33,129 nucleotides of DNA from an uncultured Pelagibacteraceae bacterium (GCA_902532225.1 CACAHI010000009.1:1-33129), one strand, 5' to 3'; counted from the first letter of the stretch, positions 16,164-30,964 are shown. Notes: generated by a model not told the origin, from the letters alone. Numbers and translations: made by a program.

Positions 16164-18172
16164 TATATATCCATTAAATTTGATGTTCTTATTTTTTCTC
16201 TAATTTCATGTCTATCAACAATAAGTTTGAATAATTTTCTTGCTATTGGAGCAGCTGTTGCACTTCCTGATCCTCCATGTTCAATAAAAACACTCAAGGC
16301 ATATCTTGGTTTTTTATATGGTCCAAATGCCACAAATAAAGCATGATCTCTTTGTTCATATGGGATTTGTGATGTTTTTAAATCTAATTCTCTTTCTTCT
16401 TCAGTTATTCTTTTAACTTGTGCTGTTCCAGTTTTTCCTGCGTATTTATATTTTGGATCATCAAACCTAGATTTGTATGAAGTTCCAAAAACTTCGTTCG
16501 TTGAACCATACATTGCATCTAAAACAAATTTTATATTCTCGGGATTTCTAAATAATGGATAATTTGATTTACTAAATTTATTAAAAAACTCTGAACCTTT
16601 TTCAATAAATGAGTCCTTTTTAACTCTTTTAAAATCTTCTAAATTTTTATCGATTGCATATTTAATCTCTTCATATGTTTTTTGATTTTTTTCAACCACT
16701 AATTTAGGGAATATTTTAAAACCACCATTTGCTAATTGTGCTGTCATCAAACAAAGCTGAAGTGGTGTTGTTTGTATATACCCTTGACCAATACCATTTA
16801 TTAATGTTTCTCCAAGATACCAGTTTTCCCCGATCACTTCTTTTTTCCATTTAGTTGATGGCACGACTCCTTTTTTTTCTTCTATAAACATGTTGTCAAA
16901 AACTTTTTCACCTAAACCAAATTTTTTTGCAGTTTCGTTTAGACGATCAACTCCTAGCAATCTTGCAGCTTCATAAAAGTACGTATCACAGGATTGTTTT
17001 AAGGCTTCTCTTAAATTAACAGATCTATGACCTTTCTTTTTCCAACAGTGATAAGTTTGTTCATAAAATTCTGTTTTTCCTGTGCAATAAACTTTAAATT
17101 TTGTAGAAATTACGTCATTTTCTAGAACAGAAAGAGCAACTATTGGCTTTATGGTAGATCCTGGAGAATATAATCCTGAAATTGATTTGTTCATTAATGG
17201 TTTTAACGGATCTTTAATTATTTTTTTCCATTCTTCTGAATCTATGCCGTGTAGGAATAAATTTGGATCAAATGTTGGTGAAGAATGTAGAGCAATTAAT
17301 TCCCCTGTATAAATATCCATTACACTTACTGATCCTGCTTTGCCAGCCATCAATTCATTTGCATATTTTTGAACTTCAGTATCAATAGTTAGACGAATTT
17401 TTTTACCTTTAATTCCTTCTACATGATCAATTTGATTTATTCTTTTGCCATAAGCATTGACTTCATATCTTTGAATAGAATTAGTTCCAATTAAATCATT
17501 TTCCAAAGCTTTTTCTAATCCAGATTTTCCAACTCTTAGACCTGGAACATGATTTTTTTTGACGTTTTCGTTTTCATTTAAATCTTTTACACTTGCTTCA
17601 GAAACATAACCAAGAATATGAGTATAATTATCTTTGTATGGATAGTCTCTAACTACAGATAAAACTGGTTTAGCTCCTTCCAAATCATGAAGAAAAAAAT
17701 TTATTTTAGAGAATTGTTCCCATGTTAAATTTTCAGAAATGACTAAAGTCTCCCATGGTTTTTGGGAATTTTTCTTTTTTACAAGCCTTGAAAATTCTTT
17801 TGGCGATAAATTTAAAATATCCTTTAAACGTACCATCAAAGTTTTAAAGTTCTCTACTTGCTCAGGCACAACATGTAATTGATAAACTTCTGAGTTTCCA
17901 GCAACCACATTGCCAAAGTAATCAATAAATTCTCCTCTAATAGGAGGAAGCTTCCATTCTCTTAATCTATTTTTATCTGATAATGTTAAATATTTTTTAT
18001 TTTGATTAATTTGAAGATTAAATAATCTAGTAATTATTCCACCAAAAACAATAACCTTCGCTGCAGAAATTATAAACATTCTTCTGTTTATAGTACTTAG
18101 TTTTCTTACATTGGAGTCTTCGCCAGAACTAATCATTTTCTTTTTTAAAAACAAACCTTTGGTAAATATCAA
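16163..18172 (-). CDS. mrdA: Penicillin-binding protein 2 (true start may be Met13, at 18136)
   Basis: Transpeptidase motifs SPGSTIKP, SCD, KTGTAQV; N-terminal TM; RGEFIDYFGNVVAGN dimerisation-domain region. Confidence 0.95.
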   Translation of the reverse strand: MIFTKGLFLKKKMISSGEDSNVRKLSTINRRMFIISAAKVIVFGGIITRLFNLQINQNKKYLTLSDKNRLREWKLPPIRGEFIDYFGNVVAGNSEVYQLHVVPEQVENFKTLMVRLKDILNLSPKEFSRLVKKKNSQKPWETLVISENLTWEQFSKINFFLHDLEGAKPVLSVVRDYPYKDNYTHILGYVSEASVKDLNENENVKKNHVPGLRVGKSGLEKALENDLIGTNSIQRYEVNAYGKRINQIDHVEGIKGKKIRLTIDTEVQKYANELMAGKAGSVSVMDIYTGELIALHSSPTFDPNLFLHGIDSEEWKKIIKDPLKPLMNKSISGLYSPGSTIKPIVALSVLENDVISTKFKVYCTGKTEFYEQTYHCWKKKGHRSVNLREALKQSCDTYFYEAARLLGVDRLNETAKKFGLGEKVFDNMFIEEKKGVVPSTKWKKEVIGENWYLGETLINGIGQGYIQTTPLQLCLMTAQLANGGFKIFPKLVVEKNQKTYEEIKYAIDKNLEDFKRVKKDSFIEKGSEFFNKFSKSNYPLFRNPENIKFVLDAMYGSTNEVFGTSYKSRFDDPKYKYAGKTGTAQVKRITEEERELDLKTSQIPYEQRDHALFVAFGPYKKPRYALSVFIEHGGSGSATAAPIARKLFKLIVDRHEIREKIRTSNLMDI

Positions 18173-18647
18173 AAAAATAAGCTATCACTATGTATAGTAG
18201 AAAAGTGAAAATAATATTAAAAACATAATCCAAATAATTTAAGTTAACTTTAAAAAATACTACAATTAAAAAATAAATTAATGAATTTGTAACGCATATT
18301 GTCATAAGAAAAAATAACCAGTCTTTAATTAAATCAGGTCTAAGTGTTATATTTCTTAAATAAGCTGCAAATCCACAAACTAGTAAATAACTTAAACTAC
18401 TTAATCCAATTGGAAGACCAATTACAGCATCATTAAACAAACCAGCTATAAATATAAATCCATAACTTAAGCTATCATTTTTTTTTAAACTCCAATAAAA
18501 AACTAGAATAAATGGAAAATTAAATGAAAAATACTTTAAATTTAAATAATTAAAATCAAACTCATTTAAAACTGAAATAAATAATAAAATAAGAGGAAAA
18601 TTTTTTAAAAATTGGTTGGTTATTTTGCTTTTTTGAAATTTAACCAT
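18129..18647 (-). CDS. mreD: Rod shape-determining protein MreD
   Basis: Multi-TM protein of 172 aa between mreC and mrdA. Confidence 0.8.
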   Translation of the reverse strand: MVKFQKSKITNQFLKNFPLILLFISVLNEFDFNYLNLKYFSFNFPFILVFYWSLKKNDSLSYGFIFIAGLFNDAVIGLPIGLSSLSYLLVCGFAAYLRNITLRPDLIKDWLFFLMTICVTNSLIYFLIVVFFKVNLNYLDYVFNIIFTFLLYIVIAYFFDIYQRFVFKKEND

Positions 18648-19490
18648 CTAATTTATTTCCTCAAATAGTGAAATTTTTACAAATCTTAATTGTGAAAAAT
18701 CAGTAAAATAATTAATTTGTATATTTTTATTTTGACTTAAAATAATTTTTCCTATTGGAATACCCGATTTAAATACTCCACCAGCTCCTGAGGTATATAC
18801 AATATCGCCTTCTGAAAGATTTTTTTGATTTTTAAAATACTGTATTTCTCCATATTCTTTACCTGTGCCTGACATAATAGATTGGATGCCGCCAGGTTCA
18901 ATGTTTACTGGAATTTTACTGTTAAGATCAGTTAATAACAAAACTCTTGATGTTGAAAAATTTACTTCAATTATTTTTCCAACCAAATAGCCTTTGTCTA
19001 AAACTGCCATTCCTAATTTAATTTTTTGTTTACTTCCTTTATTAATAATAAATGATTTTAAGAAAGGACTATCTTTATCTAGTAAAACTTTTGCATAAAC
19101 ATCTTCGTTAGAAAATTTTATTTCTTCAATTGTTTCTTTAAGTCTTTTATTTTCTGCAACAATATATTTATTGTTTAGTTCTTTTGACTTTAAAATTTCT
19201 AATTCAAGTTTTGTTTTTTCATAATCTTGGTAAAGTTGTAAATGATCTTTAAAAGAATAATAACCAATTTTAATATATTTTTCTGGTATCGAGACTATGA
19301 AGGAAGATCTATAAGCAACTTCTTTAAAGCTCATTCTAACATAATCAATTGCTTTAAAATTAAATTTTGAAAGTGAAATTAATATTAAAGAAAAAAAAAT
19401 TAGTAATAATAATGAAAATCTTTGTTGAGCACTCTTAGATAAAAAAGCTGAACGAATAGCAATTACAAAATCATCTCTACTCGGCTGCAT
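18648..19490 (-). CDS. mreC: Rod shape-determining protein MreC
   Basis: One N-terminal TM, coiled coil, MreC beta domain (VLLDKDSPFLKSFIINKGSKQKIKLGMAVLD...GYLVGKIIEV..LLTDLNSKIPVNI). Confidence 0.92.
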   Translation of the reverse strand: MQPSRDDFVIAIRSAFLSKSAQQRFSLLLLIFFSLILISLSKFNFKAIDYVRMSFKEVAYRSSFIVSIPEKYIKIGYYSFKDHLQLYQDYEKTKLELEILKSKELNNKYIVAENKRLKETIEEIKFSNEDVYAKVLLDKDSPFLKSFIINKGSKQKIKLGMAVLDKGYLVGKIIEVNFSTSRVLLLTDLNSKIPVNIEPGGIQSIMSGTGKEYGEIQYFKNQKNLSEGDIVYTSGAGGVFKSGIPIGKIILSQNKNIQINYFTDFSQLRFVKISLFEEIN

Positions 19491-19499
19491 TTTTCAAGA

Positions 19500-22128
<2,629 letters not shown>

Positions 22129-22213
22129 TTTTATAAAAATATAGCTTGAGCATAATACAATCTATAATAGAGATTGCAATTAATTAGAAAAATTTCTTAT
22201 AAAATTAACAAAT

Positions 22214-23794
<1,581 letters not shown>

Positions 23795-23795
<1 letters not shown>

Positions 23796-25561
23796 TATAC
23801 TAAAGTTTTTCCTTTACCGGTAATTTTATTTTCTTTTTGATCATTTGGACCAAGTAACATTTGATTATGGGCTTTTCCAGAAGGTATCATTGGAAAGCAA
23901 TTTTCAGCTTTATCTACGCGACAATCAAAAATCACTGGTCTTTCTGTATTTATCATTTCAATGATTTTATCATCAAGTTCTTCTGGGGTTGATGCTCTTA
24001 AACCAACACATCCATAAGCTTCTGCTAACTTAACAAAATCTGGTAATGCTGCTGTATAACTTTCTGAATAATTTTTATCATGTAATAGTTCTTGCCATTG
24101 ACGAACCATCCCCATGTATTCATTATTTAAAATGAAAATTTTAATAGGCAGACTATATTGAACTGCAGTAGACATTTCTTGCATAGTCATTAAAACTGAA
24201 GCTTCTCCAGCTATATCAATAACTAATTTATTTGGATGAGCAACCTGGACTCCAACAGCTGCGGGTAAACCGTATCCCATTGTTCCTAATCCACCTGAAG
24301 TCATCCATCTGTTGGGTTTATCAAATTTATAATGTTGAGCAGCCCACATTTGATGTTGTCCGACCTCAGTTGTAATATAAGTATCTTTATTTTTGGTTAA
24401 TTCATAAAGCCTTTGAACTGCATACTGTGGTTTAATAGTTTCTGAACTATTTACAAAATCAAGAGAACGAATTGATCGCCATTTTTCTATTTTTTCCCAC
24501 CATTTTGAAATTTTTTGTTTATTGGATTTTGCAAAATTTGTTTTTTTTTTCTTAATTGTTTTTATTGCAGAATTTATAACTTCGCTCACATCGCCAACAA
24601 TTGGTAAATCTACTTTTACATTTTTATTTATTGAGGATGGATCAATATCTATATGTACCTTTTTTGATTTAGGTGAAAACTCATCTAATTTTCCAGTAAT
24701 TCTGTCATCAAAACGAGCTCCAATATTTATCATCAAGTCACATTCGTACATCGCATTATTTGCTTCGTAAGTCCCATGCATACCAAGCATACCTAAAAAT
24801 TGATTATCATCACCTGGGAATGCACCGAGACCTTGTAATGTTGACGTAATTGGAAATCCAGTTGCATATACCAGTTCTCTTAATAATGTACTTGCCTTCG
24901 GTCCAGAATTTATTACTCCTCCTCCGGTATAAAATATTGGTTTTGATGATTTGCTCATTAAATTAATCAGTGTCTCTATTTCTGATTGATTAAAATGTTT
25001 TTGAGCTTTACCATTTATTTTTTTTTGTCTCTTATATTTAGTATAATTTGTTTTTTGAAATTGAATATCTTTTGGAATATCAACTAAGACTGGTCCAGGT
25101 CTTCCTGTTGTTGCAACTTCAAATGCTCTGTGAATGGTTTTAGCAAGATCTTTTACATCTTTTACTAACCAATTATGTTTTGTGCATGGTCTTGTAATAC
25201 CAGTTGTATCACATTCTTGAAATGCATCCGTTCCAATTAAATGAGTTGGTACTTGTCCTGATATACAAACTATTGGTACTGAGTCCATATAAGCATCTGT
25301 TAAAGCAGTTACTATATTTGTTGCTCCTGGTCCTGATGTCACTAAAGCAACGCCTGCTTTTCCAGTTGATCTTGCGTATCCTTCAGCTGCATGTCCTGCT
25401 CCCTGTTCGTGTCTGACTAAAAAATGTTTAACTGAACTAAAATTTTTTAATTCATCGTATATTGGTAGTACAGCACCGCCCGGATAACCAAAAATAACTT
25501 CTACTCCTTGATCTTCCAAACATTTGAATACTATTTCTGCTCCAGAATATAATTTTGACAT
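23795..25561 (-). CDS. ilvB: Acetolactate synthase large subunit
   Basis: ThDP-enzyme signature: GYPGGAVLPIYDEL, RHEQGAGHAAEGYARSTGKAGVALVTSGPGATN; 588 aa full length. Confidence 0.96.
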
Positions 25562-25567
25562 TCGGCT

Positions 25568-25597
25568 AATCTAGCTGAAGTTGTGCTAATAGGTCAA
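25568..25597 (-). promoter_or_regulatory. Candidate sigma70-like promoter for ilvB operon, positioned for a leaderless transcript
   Basis: Minus strand TTGACC (25592-25597), 18-nt spacer, TAGATT (25568-25573), then 6 nt (AGCCGA) directly before the ilvB ATG at 25559-25561; no SD. Confidence 0.5.
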
Positions 25598-25610
25598 GTT
25601 TAAGAGAGGT

Positions 25611-26516
25611 TTATTTAAAAAATTTTCTTGTCAAAGCTACATTAAGTGGATCTATAAACTGCCAAGAGCTCATATGCTTGCGGGACCATGTAGATTGCCT
25701 TTTTGCATATTGTCTTGTTTTTATACTAATTTTTTCTTTTGTTTCTAATAATGTTGCTTCTTTTTTTAAATATTCGCTAATTTCCCTAATTCCTATAACT
25801 TTATTTGCGCTGTAATCCTTTTTAACTTTTAAAGCATTAAATTTTTCTACCTCTTTTTCGACATCGCTAGCAAACATTTTATCGACTCTCTTATTAATTC
25901 GATCAATCAATATATTTCTTGGAATATCAAAATATACTTTAACAAAATCTTTATCCTCAAAGTGCTTCTTTGTTTTTTTGAACCAATCTATCATTGAAAT
26001 CTTGGTAAATTTCTTTATTTCGTATGCTCTTAAAGTTCTTTGAGTATCTTGTGGATTAATATAATTTTTAATTTTTGGATCAATTTTTAATAATTTTTTA
26101 TAAAATTTCTTTTGTCCGATTTTATTATGTTCTATACGTATTGAATTTCTAAATTTTAATGGAATATTTGGTATTTTAGCAAGTCCATCAACTAATGATT
26201 TAAAATAAAGTCCTGTGCCACCAACTAGAATAGGTATTTTACCTTTTTCTTTAATTTGTTTTATTTTAATCAAAGTTAATTTAAGCCAATCTCCTGTTGA
26301 AAATTTATTTTTTACACTTAAAAAACCATATAAATGATATTTAATTTTATTATTGATTGATGGTCGGGCAGTTAATATTTTAAGCTCTTTATAGACCTGC
26401 ATACTATCTGCGTTTATTATTTCACCACCAATTTTTTTTGCTAATTTGTCTGCTTTTTTAGATTTGCCCGATGCTGTAGGACCTGAAATTAGTATAATTT
26501 TGGACCTGATGTCCAT
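25611..26516 (-). CDS. miaA: tRNA dimethylallyltransferase
   Basis: LISGPTASGKSKKADKLAKKIGGEIINADSMQVYKELKILTARP; LVGGTGLYFKSLVDGL. Confidence 0.95.
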   Translation of the reverse strand: MDIRSKIILISGPTASGKSKKADKLAKKIGGEIINADSMQVYKELKILTARPSINNKIKYHLYGFLSVKNKFSTGDWLKLTLIKIKQIKEKGKIPILVGGTGLYFKSLVDGLAKIPNIPLKFRNSIRIEHNKIGQKKFYKKLLKIDPKIKNYINPQDTQRTLRAYEIKKFTKISMIDWFKKTKKHFEDKDFVKVYFDIPRNILIDRINKRVDKMFASDVEKEVEKFNALKVKKDYSANKVIGIREISEYLKKEATLLETKEKISIKTRQYAKRQSTWSRKHMSSWQFIDPLNVALTRKFFK

Positions 26517-26519
26517 CTA

Positions 26520-27929
26520 TTATTTAATCTTTACACCAATATAACGTTTTTGGTTTTGGTTGTTGTAAATTACAATTAAAATTGTTTGTTCTGAGCTTTT
26601 TATTGCAGATTTTATAATATTTTTTAAATCACCAATCGTTTTTATTTTTTTCTTTTGAACTTCAACAATAACATCATTTAATGATAAGAAGTTTATTGGA
26701 CTATCTTTTTTTATTTCAGTTATGACAACTCCCATTGTATCTTTAGGAAGATTTCTTTTTTCAATGTCTTCTTTTGTAAGATTTCTAACAAAAATTTTTA
26801 ATTCTTCTATTTCACCTGTTTTTGGCTTCTCCGCTTTTTTAGGTTTTGTTTTAAAATCTTCAGATGTTTCTAATCTTCCCAGTGTAATTTTTTTGCTTAG
26901 TTCTTTTTTATTTCTCCAAATTTTTACTTTAACTGTTTTGCCAACTTTTGTTTGAGCTACAATTAATGGTAGTTCTTTCATTTCATTAATAATTTTGCCA
27001 TCAAACTCCAATATTATATCTCCTGATTTTATACCTGCCTTGTCAGAAGGGCTGCCGGTTGCAACACTTGCAACTAAAGCGCCTCTTGGTTTGTCTAATT
27101 TTTCAACATCTGCAATTTCTTTTGTTACATCTTGAATTCTAACTCCAAGCCATCCTCTTTTAGTTTCACCATATTTAATTAACTGTTCAATTACAATTTT
27201 TGCACTGTTCGAAGGTATTGCAAAACCTATTCCTATTGATCCGCTTTGACCTAAAATTGCAGTATTAATTCCAATCACATCACCATTCATATTAAACAAT
27301 GGACCGCCTGAATTTCCTACATTGATAGATGCATCTGTTTGAATAAAGTCTTCATATCTAGATAAACCAATACTTCTGTTTCTTGCAGAAATAATTCCTG
27401 CTGTTACTGTTCCTCCTAGCCCAAAAGGATTTCCTATTGCTATAACCCAGTCACCAATTCGAGATTTATCGGAGTCACCAAATTTAACAGGAGCAAATTT
27501 ATCAGTAGAATTTATTTGAAGTACTGCAATATCCATTTCTGGATCAGCTCCTAATATTTTAGCTTGGTACTCTTTGTCTCCATTTACTCTTACTACAATA
27601 TCTTCAGCTCCTTGGATTACATGGTTATTTGTTATCACAATTCCTTTGGCGTCAATTATAAAACCTGATCCTAAAGCAGATGTTTTTCTTTGCTGTGGTG
27701 TTCCAAAATCTTTGAACATGTCTTCAAATGGCGAACCTGGAGGAAATTGAAATGGAAAAGGGTTAGAATTTGTTGTTATAGTTTGAGTAGTTGAAATATT
27801 TACTACTGATGGCATTAGTTTTTCTGATAGGTCAGCAAAAGATTCTGGAGCAGAATTAGAATAAACGATGCTTGTAAAATTTATAAATAAAAATATTGGA
27901 ATTAAAAATTTAAATAAACTTTTTTTCAT
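26520..27929 (-). CDS. DegP/HtrA (Do-family) periplasmic serine protease
   Basis: Catalytic triad ITNNHVI / MDIAVLQ / GNSGGPLF; PDZ domains; signal peptide. Confidence 0.95.
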   Translation of the reverse strand: MKKSLFKFLIPIFLFINFTSIVYSNSAPESFADLSEKLMPSVVNISTTQTITTNSNPFPFQFPPGSPFEDMFKDFGTPQQRKTSALGSGFIIDAKGIVITNNHVIQGAEDIVVRVNGDKEYQAKILGADPEMDIAVLQINSTDKFAPVKFGDSDKSRIGDWVIAIGNPFGLGGTVTAGIISARNRSIGLSRYEDFIQTDASINVGNSGGPLFNMNGDVIGINTAILGQSGSIGIGFAIPSNSAKIVIEQLIKYGETKRGWLGVRIQDVTKEIADVEKLDKPRGALVASVATGSPSDKAGIKSGDIILEFDGKIINEMKELPLIVAQTKVGKTVKVKIWRNKKELSKKITLGRLETSEDFKTKPKKAEKPKTGEIEELKIFVRNLTKEDIEKRNLPKDTMGVVITEIKKDSPINFLSLNDVIVEVQKKKIKTIGDLKNIIKSAIKSSEQTILIVIYNNQNQKRYIGVKIK

Positions 27930-28114
27930 TATCTTTTAATGTACCAAATTATTACAAAACCAATTAAAGCAAATAAAAAGCCACCTATTCTTAGTTGCTT
28001 TTCATCAATCTCATTAAGTCTTAATAACATATTTTTCATTTTAGATGGAAATAAGGCATACAAAATACCTTCGATAAATAAGAAAAGACCAAATGCTATG
28101 ATCAATTCTTTCAT
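27929..28114 (-). CDS. DUF2065 small membrane protein
   Basis: 61 aa, two TM segments, GGFLFALIGFVIIWY; position between hflC and degP. Confidence 0.8.
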   Translation of the reverse strand: MKELIIAFGLFLFIEGILYALFPSKMKNMLLRLNEIDEKQLRIGGFLFALIGFVIIWYIKR

Positions 28115-28123
28115 GATAAATTT

Positions 28124-28996
28124 TTATTGATTTGTTTTAGGTTTTGTATTTCCAAAAAATTTAAAGAATTCACTGTCTGGCGATAATATTAATGAAGTCT
28201 CGCCACCTATCAATGCTTTTTCATAAGCTTGCATAGATCTATAAAATCCAAAAAATTCTGGGTCTCTACCAAATGCATTAGCAAATATTTTATTTCTTTG
28301 GCCGTCTCCTTCACCTTTCATGATTTCAGATTTTTTTTGTGCATCTGCCAAAATTACTGTTACTTCTTTATCAGCTGTAGAAGTAATTGTTACTGCCATC
28401 TCTGCACCTCTCGCTCTAAACTCTTTTGCTTCTCTTTCTCTTTCGGTCTGCATTCGTCTATAAATTGCTTCACTGTTAGCTTGTGGAAGATCAGCTCTTT
28501 TTATTCTAACATCAACAATTTTAATTCCAAAATTTTCAGCTTCATTATTTACTCCTTCTTGTATTAAAGTCATTTGCTTTGTTCTGTCTTTAGATAATAA
28601 AGTTTGTAATTCTTGTTGACCTAAAACATTTCTTATTCTTGAATTTATAATTGTTGATAGCCTTGATCTTGCTACTCTTTCATTTCCAACTGAAATATAG
28701 AATTTTAATGGATCAAATATTTGGAATCTTGCAAACGCATCAACTATTAATCTTTTTTGGTCTGATGCAATTACTTCTTCTGGTGGTGTATCCAGGTTAA
28801 GAATTCTTTTATCTAAGAATACAACATTTTGAATAAAAGGAAGTTTAAAATTTAATCCAGGTTTTGTAATAATTCTTTTTGGGTCACCAAATTGTAAAAC
28901 AATTGCTTGATTTACTTCTTTAACTATAAAGATAGAAAAAAATGCCACTGCAGCTATTGCAATTATTATTGGTAAAATAAATTTTGTATTTTTCAT
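28124..28996 (-). CDS. hflC: HflC (SPFH protein, FtsH modulator)
   Basis: N-terminal TM; VNQAIVLQFGDPKRIITKPGLNFKLPFIQNVVFLDKRI; EREREAKEFRARGAE. Confidence 0.95.
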   Translation of the reverse strand: MKNTKFILPIIIAIAAVAFFSIFIVKEVNQAIVLQFGDPKRIITKPGLNFKLPFIQNVVFLDKRILNLDTPPEEVIASDQKRLIVDAFARFQIFDPLKFYISVGNERVARSRLSTIINSRIRNVLGQQELQTLLSKDRTKQMTLIQEGVNNEAENFGIKIVDVRIKRADLPQANSEAIYRRMQTEREREAKEFRARGAEMAVTITSTADKEVTVILADAQKKSEIMKGEGDGQRNKIFANAFGRDPEFFGFYRSMQAYEKALIGGETSLILSPDSEFFKFFGNTKPKTNQ

Positions 28997-30096
28997 TAGT
29001 TTGTTCCTGTTTTTAATTCTTGCAATGGTAAATATGGAACTACACCAGAACCTGAATTTTGATCAATTATAATTTTGTTAATATCAGCAAGAACTTTTTC
29101 CATTGTTTCTAAGTACATTCTTTCTTGAGTAACTTTTTTTGCTTTAGCATATTCATTATATATGGAAAGAAATCTGCTTGCTTCACCTTCTGCCTTTGCT
29201 ACAACTTCTTTTTTGTATGCTTCTGCAGCTTGTAAAATTTTTGCAGCTTCACCTCGTGCCCTTGGTATAACATCATTTGCATATGCTTCTGCTTCATTTT
29301 TAGATCTTTCCATGTCGGCTCTTGCTGCTTGAACATCTCTAAATGCATCAATAACTTGATCTGGTGGATCTGCTTTTTGTGTTTGAACTTGTGTTACTTC
29401 TATTCCACTATTGTACTCGTCTAATATATTTTGAATTATTGATTGTGACTCTGTTTCTATTGCAGATCTGCCTTCTGTTAAAATTGGTTGAATTCTACTT
29501 TTAGCAATTACTTCTCTCATAGCGGTTTCAGCGGCTGCTTTTACAGTTCCTTGGGGGTCTTGAATTTTAAATAAAAATTTTCCCGCATCTTTTATTACCC
29601 AAAAAACAGAAAAATCTATATTAACTATATTTTCATCCCCAGTTAACATTAGGCTTTCTTCAGGAACATCTGCAACTCCGGAAGAAGTAAAACCTGTGTC
29701 TCTTTCAGATCTAAATCCAATATCAATTCTATTTACTTTTGTAACTTTTGGAGTAAGCGCACTCTCTACTGGAAAAGGAATATGATAATTTAATCCTGGT
29801 TGAGTTGTTGAAACAAACTTTCCAAACCTTAAAACAACTCCCTGTTCGTCTGGTAAAACTCTATATAAACCTGATAGTGCCCAAATAATAACTAAAATAA
29901 TTAGGCCTAAAAATATTGGTTTATTTCCTCCTTTTGCTCCACCCGGTAAAATTTTGTTTATTTTATCTTGAATATTTTTAACTATCTCATCAATGTTAGG
30001 TGGTGTTGGGCCTCTTCTAAATCCCCCGCCGTTTCCGCCACCTCCCGGTGGTGTTCCCCATGGACTTCCGCCTCTTCCTTTAAAATCGTCTACCAT
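28996..30096 (-). CDS. hflK: HflK (SPFH protein, FtsH modulator)
   Basis: Gly/Pro-rich N-terminus, TM, LPDEQGVVLRFGKFVSTTQPGLNYHIPFPVE; adjacent to hflC. Confidence 0.95.
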   Translation of the reverse strand: MVDDFKGRGGSPWGTPPGGGGNGGGFRRGPTPPNIDEIVKNIQDKINKILPGGAKGGNKPIFLGLIILVIIWALSGLYRVLPDEQGVVLRFGKFVSTTQPGLNYHIPFPVESALTPKVTKVNRIDIGFRSERDTGFTSSGVADVPEESLMLTGDENIVNIDFSVFWVIKDAGKFLFKIQDPQGTVKAAAETAMREVIAKSRIQPILTEGRSAIETESQSIIQNILDEYNSGIEVTQVQTQKADPPDQVIDAFRDVQAARADMERSKNEAEAYANDVIPRARGEAAKILQAAEAYKKEVVAKAEGEASRFLSIYNEYAKAKKVTQERMYLETMEKVLADINKIIIDQNSGSGVVPYLPLQELKTGTN

Positions 30097-30103
30097 GACA
30101 TTC

Positions 30104-30131
30104 TATATAGTGTCTTTATATTTAAAAACAA
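30104..30131 (-). promoter_or_regulatory. Candidate sigma70-like promoter for hflK
   Basis: Minus strand TTGTTT (30126-30131), 16-nt spacer, TATATA (30104-30109), 7 nt before the ATG at 30096; no SD. Confidence 0.35.
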
Positions 30132-30178
30132 GATAAGTTGAATTGAAGTTAATGTGATAAAATGTACTAAATAAAGCA

Positions 30179-30964
30179 ATGAAACCAAAAACCTTCGTAA
30201 AAAACCCTATTAAAGGAACTAAATTCACAATTGCTATTTCAAGTGCAAAAGGAGGGGTTGGAAAGTCAACTTTTGCTACAAATTTAGCTTTGTCCTTAAA
30301 TAAGTTAGGTTGCAAAGTTGGATTATTAGATGCTGATATATATGGGCCATCTTTGCCAAAATTATTTTCCATAAATAGTAAACCTGAAAGTGATGGGCAA
30401 ACATTAAAACCAATTTTAAAATATAATATTCAATGTATGTCCATAGGTTTTCTTACGGAAGAACAAACGCCTATGATTTGGAGAGGGCCAATGGTAACCA
30501 GCGCCATAAAAACTTTTACACAAAAAGTTTCTTGGAAAGATTTAGATTTTATTATTGTTGATATGCCACCAGGTACAGGAGATACACAGTTAACATTTTC
30601 ACAAGAAATTAAAATGGATGGAGTAATAATAGTATCAACCCCACAGGAAATAGCTCTCCAGGATGTAAAAAGGGGAATTAAAATGTTCGATAAACTTGGT
30701 GTTAAAATAATCGGTTTAATAGATAATATGAGTTACTTTATTGGTGATGATAAAAAAAAATATCCTATCTTTGGGGAAGGAGGGGTAAAAAAAACTTCTG
30801 AGGAATTTGGTAAAGAATTTTTAGGAGAAATACCTATTGAACCTGAAGTAGGCAAATTAGGAGATCAAGGAATACCAATTGTTGAGGCTAATCCTGAGCA
30901 TAAAATTTCAAAAATATACTTAGAATTTGCTAAAAAAATTAAATCAGTTTATCTTTTAAATTAA
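30179..30964 (+). CDS. mrp: Mrp/ApbC/NBP35-family P-loop ATPase, short form
   Basis: Deviant Walker [76 protein letters not shown]. Confidence 0.93.
   Translation: MKPKTFVKNPIKGTKFTIAISSAKGGVGKSTFATNLALSLNKLGCKVGLLDADIYGPSLPKLFSINSKPESDGQTLKPILKYNIQCMSIGFLTEEQTPMIWRGPMVTSAIKTFTQKVSWKDLDFIIVDMPPGTGDTQLTFSQEIKMDGVIIVSTPQEIALQDVKRGIKMFDKLGVKIIGLIDNMSYFIGDDKKKYPIFGEGGVKKTSEEFGKEFLGEIPIEPEVGKLGDQGIPIVEANPEHKISKIYLEFAKKIKSVYLLN

Noticed and set aside
22158-22176. Small stem-loop CAATCT-N7-AGATTG between ilvC and leuA as an attenuator/terminator
   Set aside because: Only 6 bp, AT-rich, no convincing U-tract and no leader peptide with Leu codons seen.
30103-30372. 89 aa minus-strand ORF upstream of hflK
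   Set aside because: Antisense to the mrp 5' coding region and its P-loop; composition reflects the complementary strand. No RBS or family evidence.
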